Of a stretch of 64,000 bases of DNA, positions 41,440-50,339 are shown in pieces. Origin of the DNA: Prevotella sp. (GTDB taxonomy: Bacteria > Bacteroidota > Bacteroidia > Bacteroidales > Bacteroidaceae); NCBI GenBank assembly GCA_022769285.1, contig JALEKD010000005.1, forward strand, positions 1-64,000, read 5' to 3'. Below the pieces are notes generated by a model that was given only the letters and a program-made list of their open reading frames with translations, made no database searches and was not told the DNA's origin. Numbering within the stretch: the first letter of the stretch is position 1; every line of letters begins with the position of its first letter. The position numbers were made by a program, and so were the translations under genes.

Positions 41440-43335
41440 TCAGCCCTTGCGTATCTGTCCGTCTTCTACTACTATCTCTTCTTCGCTAACCATATCGGCA
41501 AGGGTTGCATGAAGTATTTTCTCAGGCAAGTTGAGGCTGTGTAGCACCGTGATAGGGTGTAGCTCGCCGTCGGCTATGCAGCTTAGGATGGCCTGGTGCG
41601 CCTCTTCCTGCTGTTGGCTGTTTATGCGGCCGTAGTGCTCGGCACACACATCGCACCGGTGGCAGTCGGTGCTGTCTTTTTCTCCAAAATAACGCAGCAG
41701 CTGCCGGCTGCGACACTCTTTGTCATTCTCTATATACGCTATCATCGCCTGGATGCGCTTGCTGTAGTTCTCTTTGCGCTCTTCGTAGATGTCGCGGCCC
41801 AGAACCACCTCTTCGGGGGCCACGCGCTCGCAGAGGTAAGTAATATAAGGCGACTTGCGCTGTGGTATAAAGTGTACGATGTGGCGCTGGTTGAGCTGTT
41901 TGAGTACAAAGTAGACCTGCTGATGCTCCAGACCGCTTTGTAGGGCTATGAGCGAGAGATCTATGTACACGTAGTCGGTAAACAGGCCACCATAGCAGCG
42001 CAGCAGGGCCGTGATGACCCGCTCCTCGTAGTCGGTGGTCTGCTCCAGACGGTACAGCTCGTCGCGTTTGAGCAGAAACAGGATGCGTGCCCGTGCGTCT
42101 GGGTCGGTCTCGTACACTATATAGCCCGCCCGTTGCAGTATACGCAGGGCCGAGTCGGTTCTGATGGTAAAGAGGTGATAGATTTGGCAGAATTTGTCGA
42201 GGCTGAAAGCTCCTGTGAAGCCACGCCCGCTGCCCAGCCCTATCTGGAAGTAGTAGGCCAGATGCTCGTAGACCTCGCGGATGAAGTCCTTGTCGGGATA
42301 GTTGTCATCTATGCGCTTGTTGAGCTTTACCTTGTCGCTCGTGTCATACAGCAGCACGGCGTAGGCATGCTGCCCGTCGCGCCCGGCACGCCCGGCCTCC
42401 TGGAAGTAAGCCTCGATAGAGTCGGGGCAGTCGTAGTGGATGACCACGCGCACGTCAGGCTTGTCGATACCCATGCCAAAGGCATTGGTGGCGACGATGA
42501 CACGCTTGTCGTTGTGCTGCCACTCGTCCTGGTGCTTGTCCTTGATGGCAGGGTCGAGCCCCGCATGGAAGTAGTTGGCCGAGATGTGGGCCGACTCTAA
42601 GTAGCGAGCTATCTCGCGGGTACGCTTACGGCTGCGTACATACACGATGGCCGAGCCGCCCACGGCCTGCAGTATGTGCAGCAGCTCATGGTCCTTGTCG
42701 CTACAATGGCGGATAACGTACCCGAGGTTCTTGCGTTCAAAACTCATACTGAATACGTTACGCGTCTTGAACTTCAACTTCTTCTGTATATCCTCGACTA
42801 CCTCGGGGGTAGCCGTGGCCGTCAGCGCCAGCACGGGTACGTCTGGCAGCAGGTGCCGTATGTCGGCTATGTGTAGGTAACTGGGGCGGAAGTCGTAGCC
42901 CCACTGGCTGATACAGTGAGCTTCGTCTACGGTGATGAAACTCACAGGAATGTGCCTGAGCTTAGCCAGAAAAATATCAGAAGTGAGGCGCTCAGGCGAG
43001 ATATAGAGAAGTTTGGTTTCGCCGAAGATGCAGTTCTCTAAGGTTACGATTATCTCCTGGCGCGACATGCCCGAGTAGATGGCAGCGGCCATGATGCCTC
43101 GTTCCTGCAGGTGCACGATCTGGTCTTTCATCAGGGCGATGAGCGGGGTGATGACCAGGCACACCCCCTTGGCTGCGAGCGCCGGAACCTGAAACGTTAT
43201 CGACTTGCCACCGCCCGTGGGCATCAGGCCGAGCGTGTCCCTGCCCGCCCCGATGCTCTCTATGATGGGCCGCTGTATGCCGCGGAAGTCCTCGTAGCCC
43301 CAGTACGCTCTTAGCAGTCGTTCATATTCGTTCAT
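41440..43335 (-). CDS. recQ: ATP-dependent DNA helicase RecQ
   Basis: A 631-residue RecQ helicase, start set at 43335 (MNEYERLLRAYWGYEDFRGIQ), which overlaps the recJ end by 14 bases. The two helicase domains carry GGGKS (Walker A), DEAHCISQWG, and QEAGRAGRDG (motif VI). A zinc-binding domain follows, with CRSRQLLRYFGE and CHRCDVC. The usual HRDC domain at the C-terminus is absent; the protein ends about 90 residues after the zinc site. It unwinds DNA for recombination repair with the nuclease RecJ, encoded immediately upstream. Confidence 0.93.
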   Translation of the reverse strand: MNEYERLLRAYWGYEDFRGIQRPIIESIGAGRDTLGLMPTGGGKSITFQVPALAAKGVCLVITPLIALMKDQIVHLQERGIMAAAIYSGMSRQEIIVTLENCIFGETKLLYISPERLTSDIFLAKLRHIPVSFITVDEAHCISQWGYDFRPSYLHIADIRHLLPDVPVLALTATATPEVVEDIQKKLKFKTRNVFSMSFERKNLGYVIRHCSDKDHELLHILQAVGGSAIVYVRSRKRTREIARYLESAHISANYFHAGLDPAIKDKHQDEWQHNDKRVIVATNAFGMGIDKPDVRVVIHYDCPDSIEAYFQEAGRAGRDGQHAYAVLLYDTSDKVKLNKRIDDNYPDKDFIREVYEHLAYYFQIGLGSGRGFTGAFSLDKFCQIYHLFTIRTDSALRILQRAGYIVYETDPDARARILFLLKRDELYRLEQTTDYEERVITALLRCYGGLFTDYVYIDLSLIALQSGLEHQQVYFVLKQLNQRHIVHFIPQRKSPYITYLCERVAPEEVVLGRDIYEERKENYSKRIQAMIAYIENDKECRSRQLLRYFGEKDSTDCHRCDVCAEHYGRINSQQQEEAHQAILSCIADGELHPITVLHSLNLPEKILHATLADMVSEEEIVVEDGQIRKG

Positions 43336-45052
43336 CCTCGGCTGGCCGTATGTCCTCGATCTGCAACTGGATGGCATTGTGCTTGAATACGTTGTCCTCG
43401 AGCGTGTATGCTATGTCGAAACTGCGCTTCGACTTGATGTAGCGGGCCGAGGCGCTCTGCCCGAAGGCTATTCCCTTGACCACGTTGCTTGACTTAGAGT
43501 CCACGAGTTCCAGTTTGATGTGCTCCTGTTCGCGTCCCACGACCTTACTGGTACCATAGTCGTACACGTTGAGCGTGCAGAAGAGTGGTTTGGGGTTGCC
43601 CGGTCCGAAGGGCGAGAACTTCTTCAGGTCATTATGCAGGCGCTTAGTGATATCCTTGAAGTCTATAACGGCGTCGATGTTCAGGTTAGCCTCGGTCTGT
43701 TCGGGCAGGATGTGCTCGTCGACGTAGCGCTGAAACGCCTGTCTGAACTCCTTGACCCTATCCCATCTCAGGGTGAGTCCGGCAGCATACGTATGTCCGC
43801 CAAAGTTGACCAGCAGGTCACGGCAGCTCTTGATGGCCGAGTAGATGTCAAACCCGGTGACGCTGCGGGCCGACCCGGTGGCAAATTCGCCCTCCCGGGT
43901 GAGCACCACGGTAGGTCGGAAATATATTTCCGTCAGTCTTGAAGCCACGATACCGATAACTCCCTTCTTCCAGTTCTCGTCATAGAGCACGATACTGGAC
44001 TGGTGCTTCTGGTTCTCGAGGCGGGCCACTATCTGGTTAGCCTCTTCGGTCATCTGCTTGTCTATATCCTTGCGCTGCTCATTGTACTCGTTGATGTTCT
44101 TGGCTTTGTGCAGGGCAGCGCCGAGGTCTTTCTCCACCAGCAGGTCCACGCTCTCGCGCCCGTTCTCCATACGGCCCGATGCGTTGATGCGCGGGCCTAT
44201 CTTGAAGATAATGTCGCTCATGGAGAGTTCGCGGTTGTTGAGCCCGCAGATGTCTATGATGGCTTTCAGACCCACGCTGGGGTTCTGGTTGAGCTGTTTG
44301 AGCCCATGAAAGGCCAGGATGCGGTTCTCGTCGACCACCGGCACGATGTCAGCGGCTATGCTTACCGCACAGAAGTCCAGCAGCGGGATAAGCCGCGAGA
44401 ATGGTATGCCGTTGTTCTTGGCAAAAGCCTGCATGAACTTGAACCCCACGCCACACCCACACAAGTGCTTGAAAGGGTAGGGGTCGTCCTCACGCTTGGG
44501 GTTGAGGATGGCCACGGCATCGGGCAGGGTCTCGTCGGGTACATGGTGGTCACATATAATGAAGTCGATGCCCTGCTGTTTGGCATAGGCTATCTCCTCG
44601 ATGGCCTTGATACCGCAATCGAGTATAATAATCAACTTTACTCCCGTTTCCTTTGCATGGTCTATTCCTTTCTTGCTTACTCCGTACCCCTCGTCATAGC
44701 GGTCGGGGATGTAGTACTCGATATTAGAATAGAACTGCTGCAGAAACTTGTACACCAGGGCCACGGCTGTACAGCCATCTACATCGTAGTCGCCGTAGAC
44801 CAGTATGCGCTCCTTACGCCCCATGGCATCGTTGAGTCTGTCTACGGCCACGTCCATGTCCTTCATCAGAAATGGGTTGATAAGGTCGGCCAGCTGTGGC
44901 TTGAAGAACCGCTTGGCCGCCGACTCGGTGGTGATGCCGCGCCGTATGAGCAGCGTGGTGAGTATGGAGCTCATGTTGAGCTTTTCGCCCAGCTCCTTAG
45001 CCGCTTGTGCCTCTTCTGGTGTGGGAGATTTGTAGTTCCATTTGAAGTGCAT
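43322..45052 (-). CDS. recJ: Single-stranded-DNA exonuclease RecJ
   Basis: A 576-residue 5'-3' exonuclease of the DHH family. The DHH domain has DYDVDGCTA and the namesake CDHHVP; the DHHA1 part has GRMENGRESVDLL and later FGGHTYAAGLTLRWD; a C-terminal OB-fold follows. It resects DNA with RecQ. A -7-like box TAATTTTG on the minus strand (45122-45129) lies about 70 bases upstream. The large plus-strand ORF 44003-45241 is a shadow. Confidence 0.95.
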   Translation of the reverse strand: MHFKWNYKSPTPEEAQAAKELGEKLNMSSILTTLLIRRGITTESAAKRFFKPQLADLINPFLMKDMDVAVDRLNDAMGRKERILVYGDYDVDGCTAVALVYKFLQQFYSNIEYYIPDRYDEGYGVSKKGIDHAKETGVKLIIILDCGIKAIEEIAYAKQQGIDFIICDHHVPDETLPDAVAILNPKREDDPYPFKHLCGCGVGFKFMQAFAKNNGIPFSRLIPLLDFCAVSIAADIVPVVDENRILAFHGLKQLNQNPSVGLKAIIDICGLNNRELSMSDIIFKIGPRINASGRMENGRESVDLLVEKDLGAALHKAKNINEYNEQRKDIDKQMTEEANQIVARLENQKHQSSIVLYDENWKKGVIGIVASRLTEIYFRPTVVLTREGEFATGSARSVTGFDIYSAIKSCRDLLVNFGGHTYAAGLTLRWDRVKEFRQAFQRYVDEHILPEQTEANLNIDAVIDFKDITKRLHNDLKKFSPFGPGNPKPLFCTLNVYDYGTSKVVGREQEHIKLELVDSKSSNVVKGIAFGQSASARYIKSKRSFDIAYTLEDNVFKHNAIQLQIEDIRPAEDERI

Positions 45053-45121
45053 TTATGTATTATTCTTATTTTATCTGTAGTGAGGGGTGTTGTGGGGAGT
45101 GTCACGATACTAATGCGTGCC

Positions 45122-45129
45122 CAAAATTA
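45122..45129 (-). promoter_or_regulatory. -7 promoter box of recJ-recQ
   Basis: TAATTTTG on the minus strand, about 70 bases before recJ and just after the terminator of the upstream peptidase gene. Confidence 0.4.
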
Positions 45130-45142
45130 CAAAAATAATACA

Positions 45143-45184
45143 AGAAAACGGCAGCTTCTGACCAAAAAATCAGAAACCGCCGTT
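45143..45184 (-). terminator. Terminator of the C1 peptidase gene
   Basis: On the minus strand AACGGC-G-TTCTGA / TCAGAA-C-GCCGTT with an eight-base loop, followed by TTCTTG. Confidence 0.75.
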
Positions 45185-45209
45185 ATTTTTGCTTGCGCCG
45201 AAGTGGCTC

Positions 45210-46415
45210 TTAGATGCCTAACTTCTTACGTATATCCTTAGGGATGGCGTTCTTATTAACCATGAAGTCCATCGTGTTGGCGATAATGAAGTTCTTGGTC
45301 ATGTACCATATACCCTTGTATTCGCCGGTTTCGCCCCAGGAGTTCTTAACCATGTAGTATTCCTTGCCGTTCTGGTCTTTGGCGATGCCGTAGATGAGCA
45401 TGCCGTGGTCATCGGTCAGTTCCCAGTTGTCATAGCGCTCCTGGCGCTGTTCCTGGGTGGGCACCAGTTCGGGCACGTTAACGCCCAGCGAGTCTATTAG
45501 GCTCGTCTTCTTGGTCTTGGACAGCTTGAGCCAGCGGGCCATGTCGCTGCCGGTCAGGCTCTCCATCTTCTTGGTGTCATAGAAGTAAGCCAGGCCCTGG
45601 CGGGTAAATCCCTCTTCCGACACGTCGCCTCCCCAGGCCACCGTGTAGCCGTTCATCACGGCATTGTCTATGATGCGGGCCATGTCGTCCATGGGCACGT
45701 TCCAGGAGAGCGGGTTGCGCCAGTTATCCTGTACCTCTACGGCAAAGGCAGTCCAGAATGGGTGATGGGTGTAGCTTGTTATAGACACATAGTCGTCCCA
45801 GTTGAGTCCCAGGCTGGCTGCGAAGGTCTTGGGCGTGTACTTCTTGCCCTCGTAGGTGAAGTTCTCAGGACATTTGCCGAGGTAAGCGTCCAGAATACCC
45901 TGGAGGCCAACCTTCCACTGACCGGAGATTTTCTTGGCGCTGCTTGTTGCAATGGCCTTAACATAAGGCTCCATCACGGCGAAGAACTCATTGAAGTTAT
46001 TAAGAGAGTCGCCGTACAGACTGCCAGGGAAAGGCATGATGCCCTGAGGTACGATACCGTAGTGCTGGATGCAGTAGAGAGGGTCGTAAGCCGAACCGCC
46101 CTGCGAGAACTGGCAGTCACCGTGCAGGCGCACCACCTGGATGGCGCGGTCCATGTAAGTCTTGCTGGCCACGAAGCTCTCGTCCAGGTCGTAGGTCTTG
46201 CCAGTGGCCTTAAGGATTTCAGCCTCGAAGAAACTCAGTGTCGAGTAGTCCCAGCAGGTACCCGAGCGGTTCTGGTCCTTGATGCTTGTGATTTTGTTCT
46301 CTTTCACCACGGTAAACTTAGGCTTGTTGGGGTTCTCCTTGGCAGCCTTGGTTTCCTGTGCGTTTGCGCTCATTGCCATCAGGGCAACCAGCGCCATCGT
46401 CATAAGTTTTCTCAT
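45210..46415 (-). CDS. Secreted C1-family peptidase (bleomycin-hydrolase type)
   Basis: A 401-residue cysteine peptidase with a signal peptide (cut near SANAQ, residue 20). The active-site Cys is in QNRSGTCWDYSTLSF, the His in DDHGMLIYGIA and the Asn in VKNSWGE, the papain-fold triad in the order of aminopeptidase C. Unlike the classical cytoplasmic PepC it carries a signal peptide, so it acts in the periplasm or outside. It lies next to aminopeptidase P, forming a peptide-processing pair, though the two may be separately expressed. Confidence 0.92.
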   Translation of the reverse strand: MRKLMTMALVALMAMSANAQETKAAKENPNKPKFTVVKENKITSIKDQNRSGTCWDYSTLSFFEAEILKATGKTYDLDESFVASKTYMDRAIQVVRLHGDCQFSQGGSAYDPLYCIQHYGIVPQGIMPFPGSLYGDSLNNFNEFFAVMEPYVKAIATSSAKKISGQWKVGLQGILDAYLGKCPENFTYEGKKYTPKTFAASLGLNWDDYVSITSYTHHPFWTAFAVEVQDNWRNPLSWNVPMDDMARIIDNAVMNGYTVAWGGDVSEEGFTRQGLAYFYDTKKMESLTGSDMARWLKLSKTKKTSLIDSLGVNVPELVPTQEQRQERYDNWELTDDHGMLIYGIAKDQNGKEYYMVKNSWGETGEYKGIWYMTKNFIIANTMDFMVNKNAIPKDIRKKLGI

Positions 46416-46461
46416 TGTTTGCGTTATGTTTTATAATATGTTGTTTATTGGTTGTGGCGCC

Positions 46462-47865
46462 TTACTTGTTGCCTGCCATGAATGCCTCTACATCCTTGGG
46501 ATGATAGGGTATGCGCTCCTTGCCTATAAAGCGGGCCCCGGTGGCGGTGATGAGCAGGTCGTCCTCGATGCGTATGCCTCCGAAGTCCTTGTAGGTGTCC
46601 AGCGTGTCAAAGTTAAGGAAGTCCTTGCAGTGGCCGGTGGCTCGCCACTCGTCTATAAGGGCCGGTATGAAGTAGATGCCCGGCTCGTCGGTTACCACGA
46701 AGCCCTCCTGCAGTCTGCGGCCCATGCGCAGGCAGTTAGTGCCAAACTGCTCCAGGTTGGGACGCGTCTCCTCGTCGAAGCCCACGTTCACCTGGTCCAG
46801 GTTCTCCATGTCGTGTACGTCCATGCCCATCATGTGACCCAGGCCGTGGGGCAGGAACATGGCGTGAGCCCCCTCGCGGACAGCCGCGTCGGTGTCGCCC
46901 TTGGCCAGGCCCAGCTCCTTGAGCCTGTCGAATATGAGCCGGCACACCGAGAAGTGTACGTCGGCGTACTTGACACCCGGCTTGGCCACCTCGAGGGCAT
47001 GGTCGTGAGCCGCCTCTACTATGGAGTATATATCCAGCTGCCGCTGCGTAAAGGTGCCACTCACTGGATAGGTGCGGGTGTTGTCTGAGCAGTAGTTGTT
47101 AATGGTCTCGGCGCCCGCGTCGCACAACACCAGTCGGCCGCTTTCCAGGGGAGCCATAGAGGGGTTGCCGTGCATTATCTCGCCATGCTGTGAGAAGATA
47201 GTGGGGAAACTTACCATCGCCCCGTACGAGTTGGCTATGCCATCTACCTGTCCGCCGACGTACTTCTCCGTTACGCCGGGCCGGGTGAGCCTCATGGCCG
47301 TGGTGTGCATCTTGTAGCCTATCACGGCGGCCCGCTCCAGCTCGTCTATCTCTTGCTGCTCCTTGGTAGAGCGCATCTTGACCACGGCCCTGATGAGCTC
47401 CATCGATGCTGCGTCCTTCTGCTGGTTGGGGTGTATGCCCAACAGGTCGAAAACCATCAGCTTGATGTCGTAGCGGTATGGCGGCAGGAAGTGTATGGTC
47501 CGCTTCTTGATCAGCGCGTCGTTACACAGCGTGCGCATGGCTTTCATGGGGGCTGTGTGGGCCACGCCCACTTGTGCGGCCATATCGGCCACGCTGTCTA
47601 CGTCCCCGTACCACACTATATCCTCTATGTCTATGTCGTTGCCCACCAGCGTTTCCTGGTCGTTGTCGATGTCTATGACACCCACCAGGCCGTCGCGTTG
47701 CAGCCCGAAGTAGTACAGGAATGTGGAGTCTTGACGAAAGGGATAGTAGCCGTTGTTCGGAAAATTGGCCGGCGACTCATTGTTGCCGAATAAGATGATA
47801 ATACCACTTTTTACCAGTTTCTTCAGTTCCGCCCGTCGACGGATATAAGTTTCTTTACTAAACAT
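46462..47865 (-). CDS. pepP: Xaa-Pro aminopeptidase (M24B)
   Basis: A 467-residue cytoplasmic aminopeptidase P that removes the N-terminal residue before proline. The N-terminal domain has the PFRQDSTFLYYFG segment of the family. The pita-bread domain has the five metal ligands in LCDAGAE, SDNTRTYP, GLGHMMG, TDEPGIY and IRIEDD. The promoter at 47953-47984 is a full consensus on the minus strand. Its stop is 46 bases before the C1 peptidase start, with no terminator between, so co-transcription is likely. Confidence 0.94.
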   Translation of the reverse strand: MFSKETYIRRRAELKKLVKSGIIILFGNNESPANFPNNGYYPFRQDSTFLYYFGLQRDGLVGVIDIDNDQETLVGNDIDIEDIVWYGDVDSVADMAAQVGVAHTAPMKAMRTLCNDALIKKRTIHFLPPYRYDIKLMVFDLLGIHPNQQKDAASMELIRAVVKMRSTKEQQEIDELERAAVIGYKMHTTAMRLTRPGVTEKYVGGQVDGIANSYGAMVSFPTIFSQHGEIMHGNPSMAPLESGRLVLCDAGAETINNYCSDNTRTYPVSGTFTQRQLDIYSIVEAAHDHALEVAKPGVKYADVHFSVCRLIFDRLKELGLAKGDTDAAVREGAHAMFLPHGLGHMMGMDVHDMENLDQVNVGFDEETRPNLEQFGTNCLRMGRRLQEGFVVTDEPGIYFIPALIDEWRATGHCKDFLNFDTLDTYKDFGGIRIEDDLLITATGARFIGKERIPYHPKDVEAFMAGNK

Positions 47866-47952
47866 TTCTAACCTTGATTTATACTCTTTTCTCTGTCTGG
47901 GACCATGACCGATGGCGGGGGTGCTGTGGGCACGATAGCCCCTATAGTGCTA

Positions 47953-47984
47953 CAAAGTTACAGATATTACAAATAGTAACCAAA
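47953..47984 (-). promoter_or_regulatory. Full promoter of pepP
   Basis: On the minus strand TTTG (47981-47984), 20 bases, TAACTTTG (47953-47960), giving a leader of about 80 bases. Confidence 0.75.
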
Positions 47985-48404
47985 GAAAAAGCCATAAAAA
48001 TAACGGCCACGCCCTATTTTGGGGCAATAGGTAAAAGCGGCAACTCCCTAAGTCCCCCCTCAAGGGGAAATCATTGCAGACACATGCTCCCAGACCTCTA
48101 AAATGGGAGTGGAGAGCGTAAATGTGGAGACTGGTAGCCACTCAGGGATAACGGGAACTATTCCTAAAAACGTGGAGACCGGTCTTTATGTTTCTCGGAG
48201 CCACCTTTAACGAGCTGGAAGCCGTTATTAGAAACACAAAGGCCATCCTTTTTATTTTTCGCGACAGCCATTGGTGTGTAGAAAGCCGGTGCCTTCACGC
48301 AGGTAGTGCTTTTTACTTCTTCACCCTTTTATCTTTTTACCTCTCAAAATCTTTTTTACCTTTAAAATTCTGCTCTCCGAGGGGGATAAAACGGCCGAAA
48401 TGAT
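47985..48404. other. Intergenic region, mostly degenerate repeat
   Basis: No gene is supported. It holds a C-rich segment (AAGTCCCCCCTCAAGGGG near 48050), then the repeat at 48171-48340, homologous to 11735-11923, and a pyrimidine-rich end. The ORF 48188-48403 is translated repeat. Confidence 0.5.
48171..48340. repeat. Dispersed degenerate repeat with 21-bp units (copy C)
   Basis: Read on the minus strand, two 21-bp units lie at 48211-48231 (begins CTAATAACGGCTTCCAGCT) and 48190-48210 (begins TTAAAGGTGGCTCCGAG), followed by AAAGACCGGTCTCCACG. Copy A ends its second unit with GGTCGGTCTCCACA in the same way. Translations of the two copies share more than half of about 50 residues. Confidence 0.65.
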
Positions 48405-48412
48405 TAACTTTG
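48405..48412 (+). promoter_or_regulatory. -7 promoter box of the patatin gene
   Basis: TAACTTTG overlaps the first codons of the track ORF (start 48400), which argues for the later start at 48439. Confidence 0.5.
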
Positions 48413-48438
48413 CCGTTGGAAAACCTACAGGACAACTT

Positions 48439-49290
48439 ATGAAGATAGGAGAGAATACTGGATTAGTGTTAGAGGGCGGCGGTATGCGCGGCGTGTTTAC
48501 CAGTGGAGTGCTCGATGCCTTTATGGTTCATCAGCTCTACTTTCCCTATGTCGTGGCCGTGTCGGCCGGAGCCTGCAATGGCATGTCATACATCAGCCGT
48601 CAGCCTCGCCGGGCCCGTATCTCTAACATCGACTACCTGGCCCGCTATCATTACATCGGTCTGCGCCATCTGGTTACCCAGGGCTGCATCTTCGACCGTA
48701 AGCTACTCTATGACAAGTTCCCCAATGAGTTTATCCCCTTCGACTTTGATACCTACTTCAAGTATGCCGACCATTTCGAGATGGTTACTACCAACTGCCT
48801 TACCGGCCGGGCTATGTATCTCAGCGAGACCCACGACCGCCAGCGCGCCCTGGACATCGTCAAGGCTTCGAGCAGCCTGCCCTACGTGAGCAAGATAGTC
48901 ATGGTAGACGGCGTACCTATGCTCGACGGCGGCATTGTCGACTCCATCCCCCTGCGCCGTGCCGAGGAGTTGGGCCATGAGCGCAACGTGCTGATACTGA
49001 CACGCAACCGCGGTTACCGTAAGACGGGCCGCGACCACAAGATACCCCATTTCATCTACAAGAACTATCCCCGGCTGCGCGTGGCTTTGAGCCGTAGGCT
49101 TGAGACTTACAATGAGCAATTGGCTTATGTGGAGCAGGCCGAGGCCGAGGGTCGCGTGGTGTGCATACGCCCTGAGCGCCCCGTCGAAGTAGACCGTATC
49201 GAGAAAGATACAGCCAAGTTAGAGGCCCTCTACGAAGAGGGCTATCGTCTGGGCGAGCAGTTCTGCCAGCAGGAAGGGCAGTTATGGTAA
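48439..49290 (+). CDS. Patatin-like phospholipase
   Basis: A 283-residue cytoplasmic serine hydrolase of the RssA/YjjU type. The start is moved to 48439 (MKIGENTGLVLEGGGMRG), because the earlier ATG lies in the promoter. The oxyanion hole GGGMRG, nucleophile Ser in VSAGACNG and catalytic Asp in LDGGIVD form the Ser-Asp dyad. It would hydrolyse acyl esters of lipids; the substrate is unknown. It is followed by a 240-base gap and then deoD. Confidence 0.9.
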   Translation: MKIGENTGLVLEGGGMRGVFTSGVLDAFMVHQLYFPYVVAVSAGACNGMSYISRQPRRARISNIDYLARYHYIGLRHLVTQGCIFDRKLLYDKFPNEFIPFDFDTYFKYADHFEMVTTNCLTGRAMYLSETHDRQRALDIVKASSSLPYVSKIVMVDGVPMLDGGIVDSIPLRRAEELGHERNVLILTRNRGYRKTGRDHKIPHFIYKNYPRLRVALSRRLETYNEQLAYVEQAEAEGRVVCIRPERPVEVDRIEKDTAKLEALYEEGYRLGEQFCQQEGQLW

Positions 49291-49426
49291 GGGTAGCCCT
49301 TGCGTGGCCCAGCCACGGCTGTTGCCTTACACCTTATTAATATATACGCGCGCGCGTAAGAGCACCGTAAGCCTCCGGGCAGATAAGATAAAATTCTTTT
49401 TATGCGTGCTTTTCAAGAAAAAAGCG

Positions 49427-49434
49427 TACTTTTG
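49427..49434 (+). promoter_or_regulatory. -7 promoter box of deoD
   Basis: TACTTTTG, with a leader of about 95 bases containing a hairpin GTGAC...GTCAC around an inner CCCG/CGGG stem (about 49450-49490). No -33 TTTG at standard spacing. Confidence 0.45.
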
Positions 49435-49534
49435 TAACCGATAGTCGGCGTGACGGCTCCCGTGCGGGTTATCGCAGGGATGTCACGGGCTATATATAAC
49501 GAGCTGATTACTAACAATTCTAATAACAATAGAT

Positions 49535-50251
49535 ATGGCTACACCGCACATTTCAGCCGCCAAGGGCGACTTTGCCAAGACCGTACTGATGCCGGGCGAC
49601 CCCCTGCGCGCCAAGTTTATCGCAGATACTTTTCTTGAGACCCCCAAGCTGGTAACCTCTGTACGCAACGTACTGGGATACACCGGTCTCTACCACGGAA
49701 AGCCTGTGTCAGTCATGGCCAGCGGCATGGGCATGCCCAGCATGGGCATCTACTCGTACGAGTTGTACAGTTTTTATGACGTAGATAACATTATACGTAT
49801 AGGGTCGGCTGGCAGCTACCGCGAGTGGCTCCACGTAATGGACGTGGCCCTGGCCAGCTCGGCCGTGAGTGACTCTACCTATGCCCGCATACAGGGTGGA
49901 TGTACCGACAGGGTCATCCTGCCCAGTCCGGAACTCAACCAGGTTATCGAGGCCAAGGCCAAGGAGCTGGCCATAGAGTGCAAGCCCTGCGTGGTTCACT
50001 CCAGCGACGTATTCTACGGCGACCCGTCGCAGGGAACATGGCAGGACATCGCCGAGCGTACCGGCTCAGACTGCGTGGAGATGGAGAGCTTCGCCCTGTT
50101 CCACAATGCGCACATGCTGAACAAGCGTGCTGCCTGCATACTTACCATTAGCGACTCGTTCGTAGACCATACCGAGCTCTCGGCCGAGGAGAGGCAGAAC
50201 TCGTTTACCAAGATGATGACCCTGGCCCTCGAGAGCGCCATCGTGTTATAA
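49535..50251 (+). CDS. deoD: Purine nucleoside phosphorylase DeoD
   Basis: A 238-residue cytosolic hexameric-type purine nucleoside phosphorylase that splits (deoxy)nucleosides with phosphate for base salvage. Family motifs: MPGDPLRAKFIA, ASGMGMPSMGIYSYELY, RIGSAGSY and the specificity segment CVEMESFALF, with the catalytic Asp in TISDSFV. The length is normal. It is followed by an ABC-F gene after 88 bases with no clear terminator. Confidence 0.95.
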   Translation: MATPHISAAKGDFAKTVLMPGDPLRAKFIADTFLETPKLVTSVRNVLGYTGLYHGKPVSVMASGMGMPSMGIYSYELYSFYDVDNIIRIGSAGSYREWLHVMDVALASSAVSDSTYARIQGGCTDRVILPSPELNQVIEAKAKELAIECKPCVVHSSDVFYGDPSQGTWQDIAERTGSDCVEMESFALFHNAHMLNKRAACILTISDSFVDHTELSAEERQNSFTKMMTLALESAIVL

Positions 50252-50339
50252 GACATACTTTTACTGATAAGTGCCTCACCCGGCCCGGCTGTCGTCCCGA
50301 CGGTGGGACTGGGCGGGCATCCTGTGTATTCATATCATA

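Noticed and set aside
44003-45241. 412-codon plus-strand ORF over recJ
   Set aside because: Antisense shadow of recJ; crosses two real gene boundaries.
49450-49490. tRNA or known riboswitch in the deoD leader
   Set aside because: Hairpins GTGAC/GTCAC and CCCG/CGGG do not form a cloverleaf or match a riboswitch consensus I know; kept only as a leader structure.
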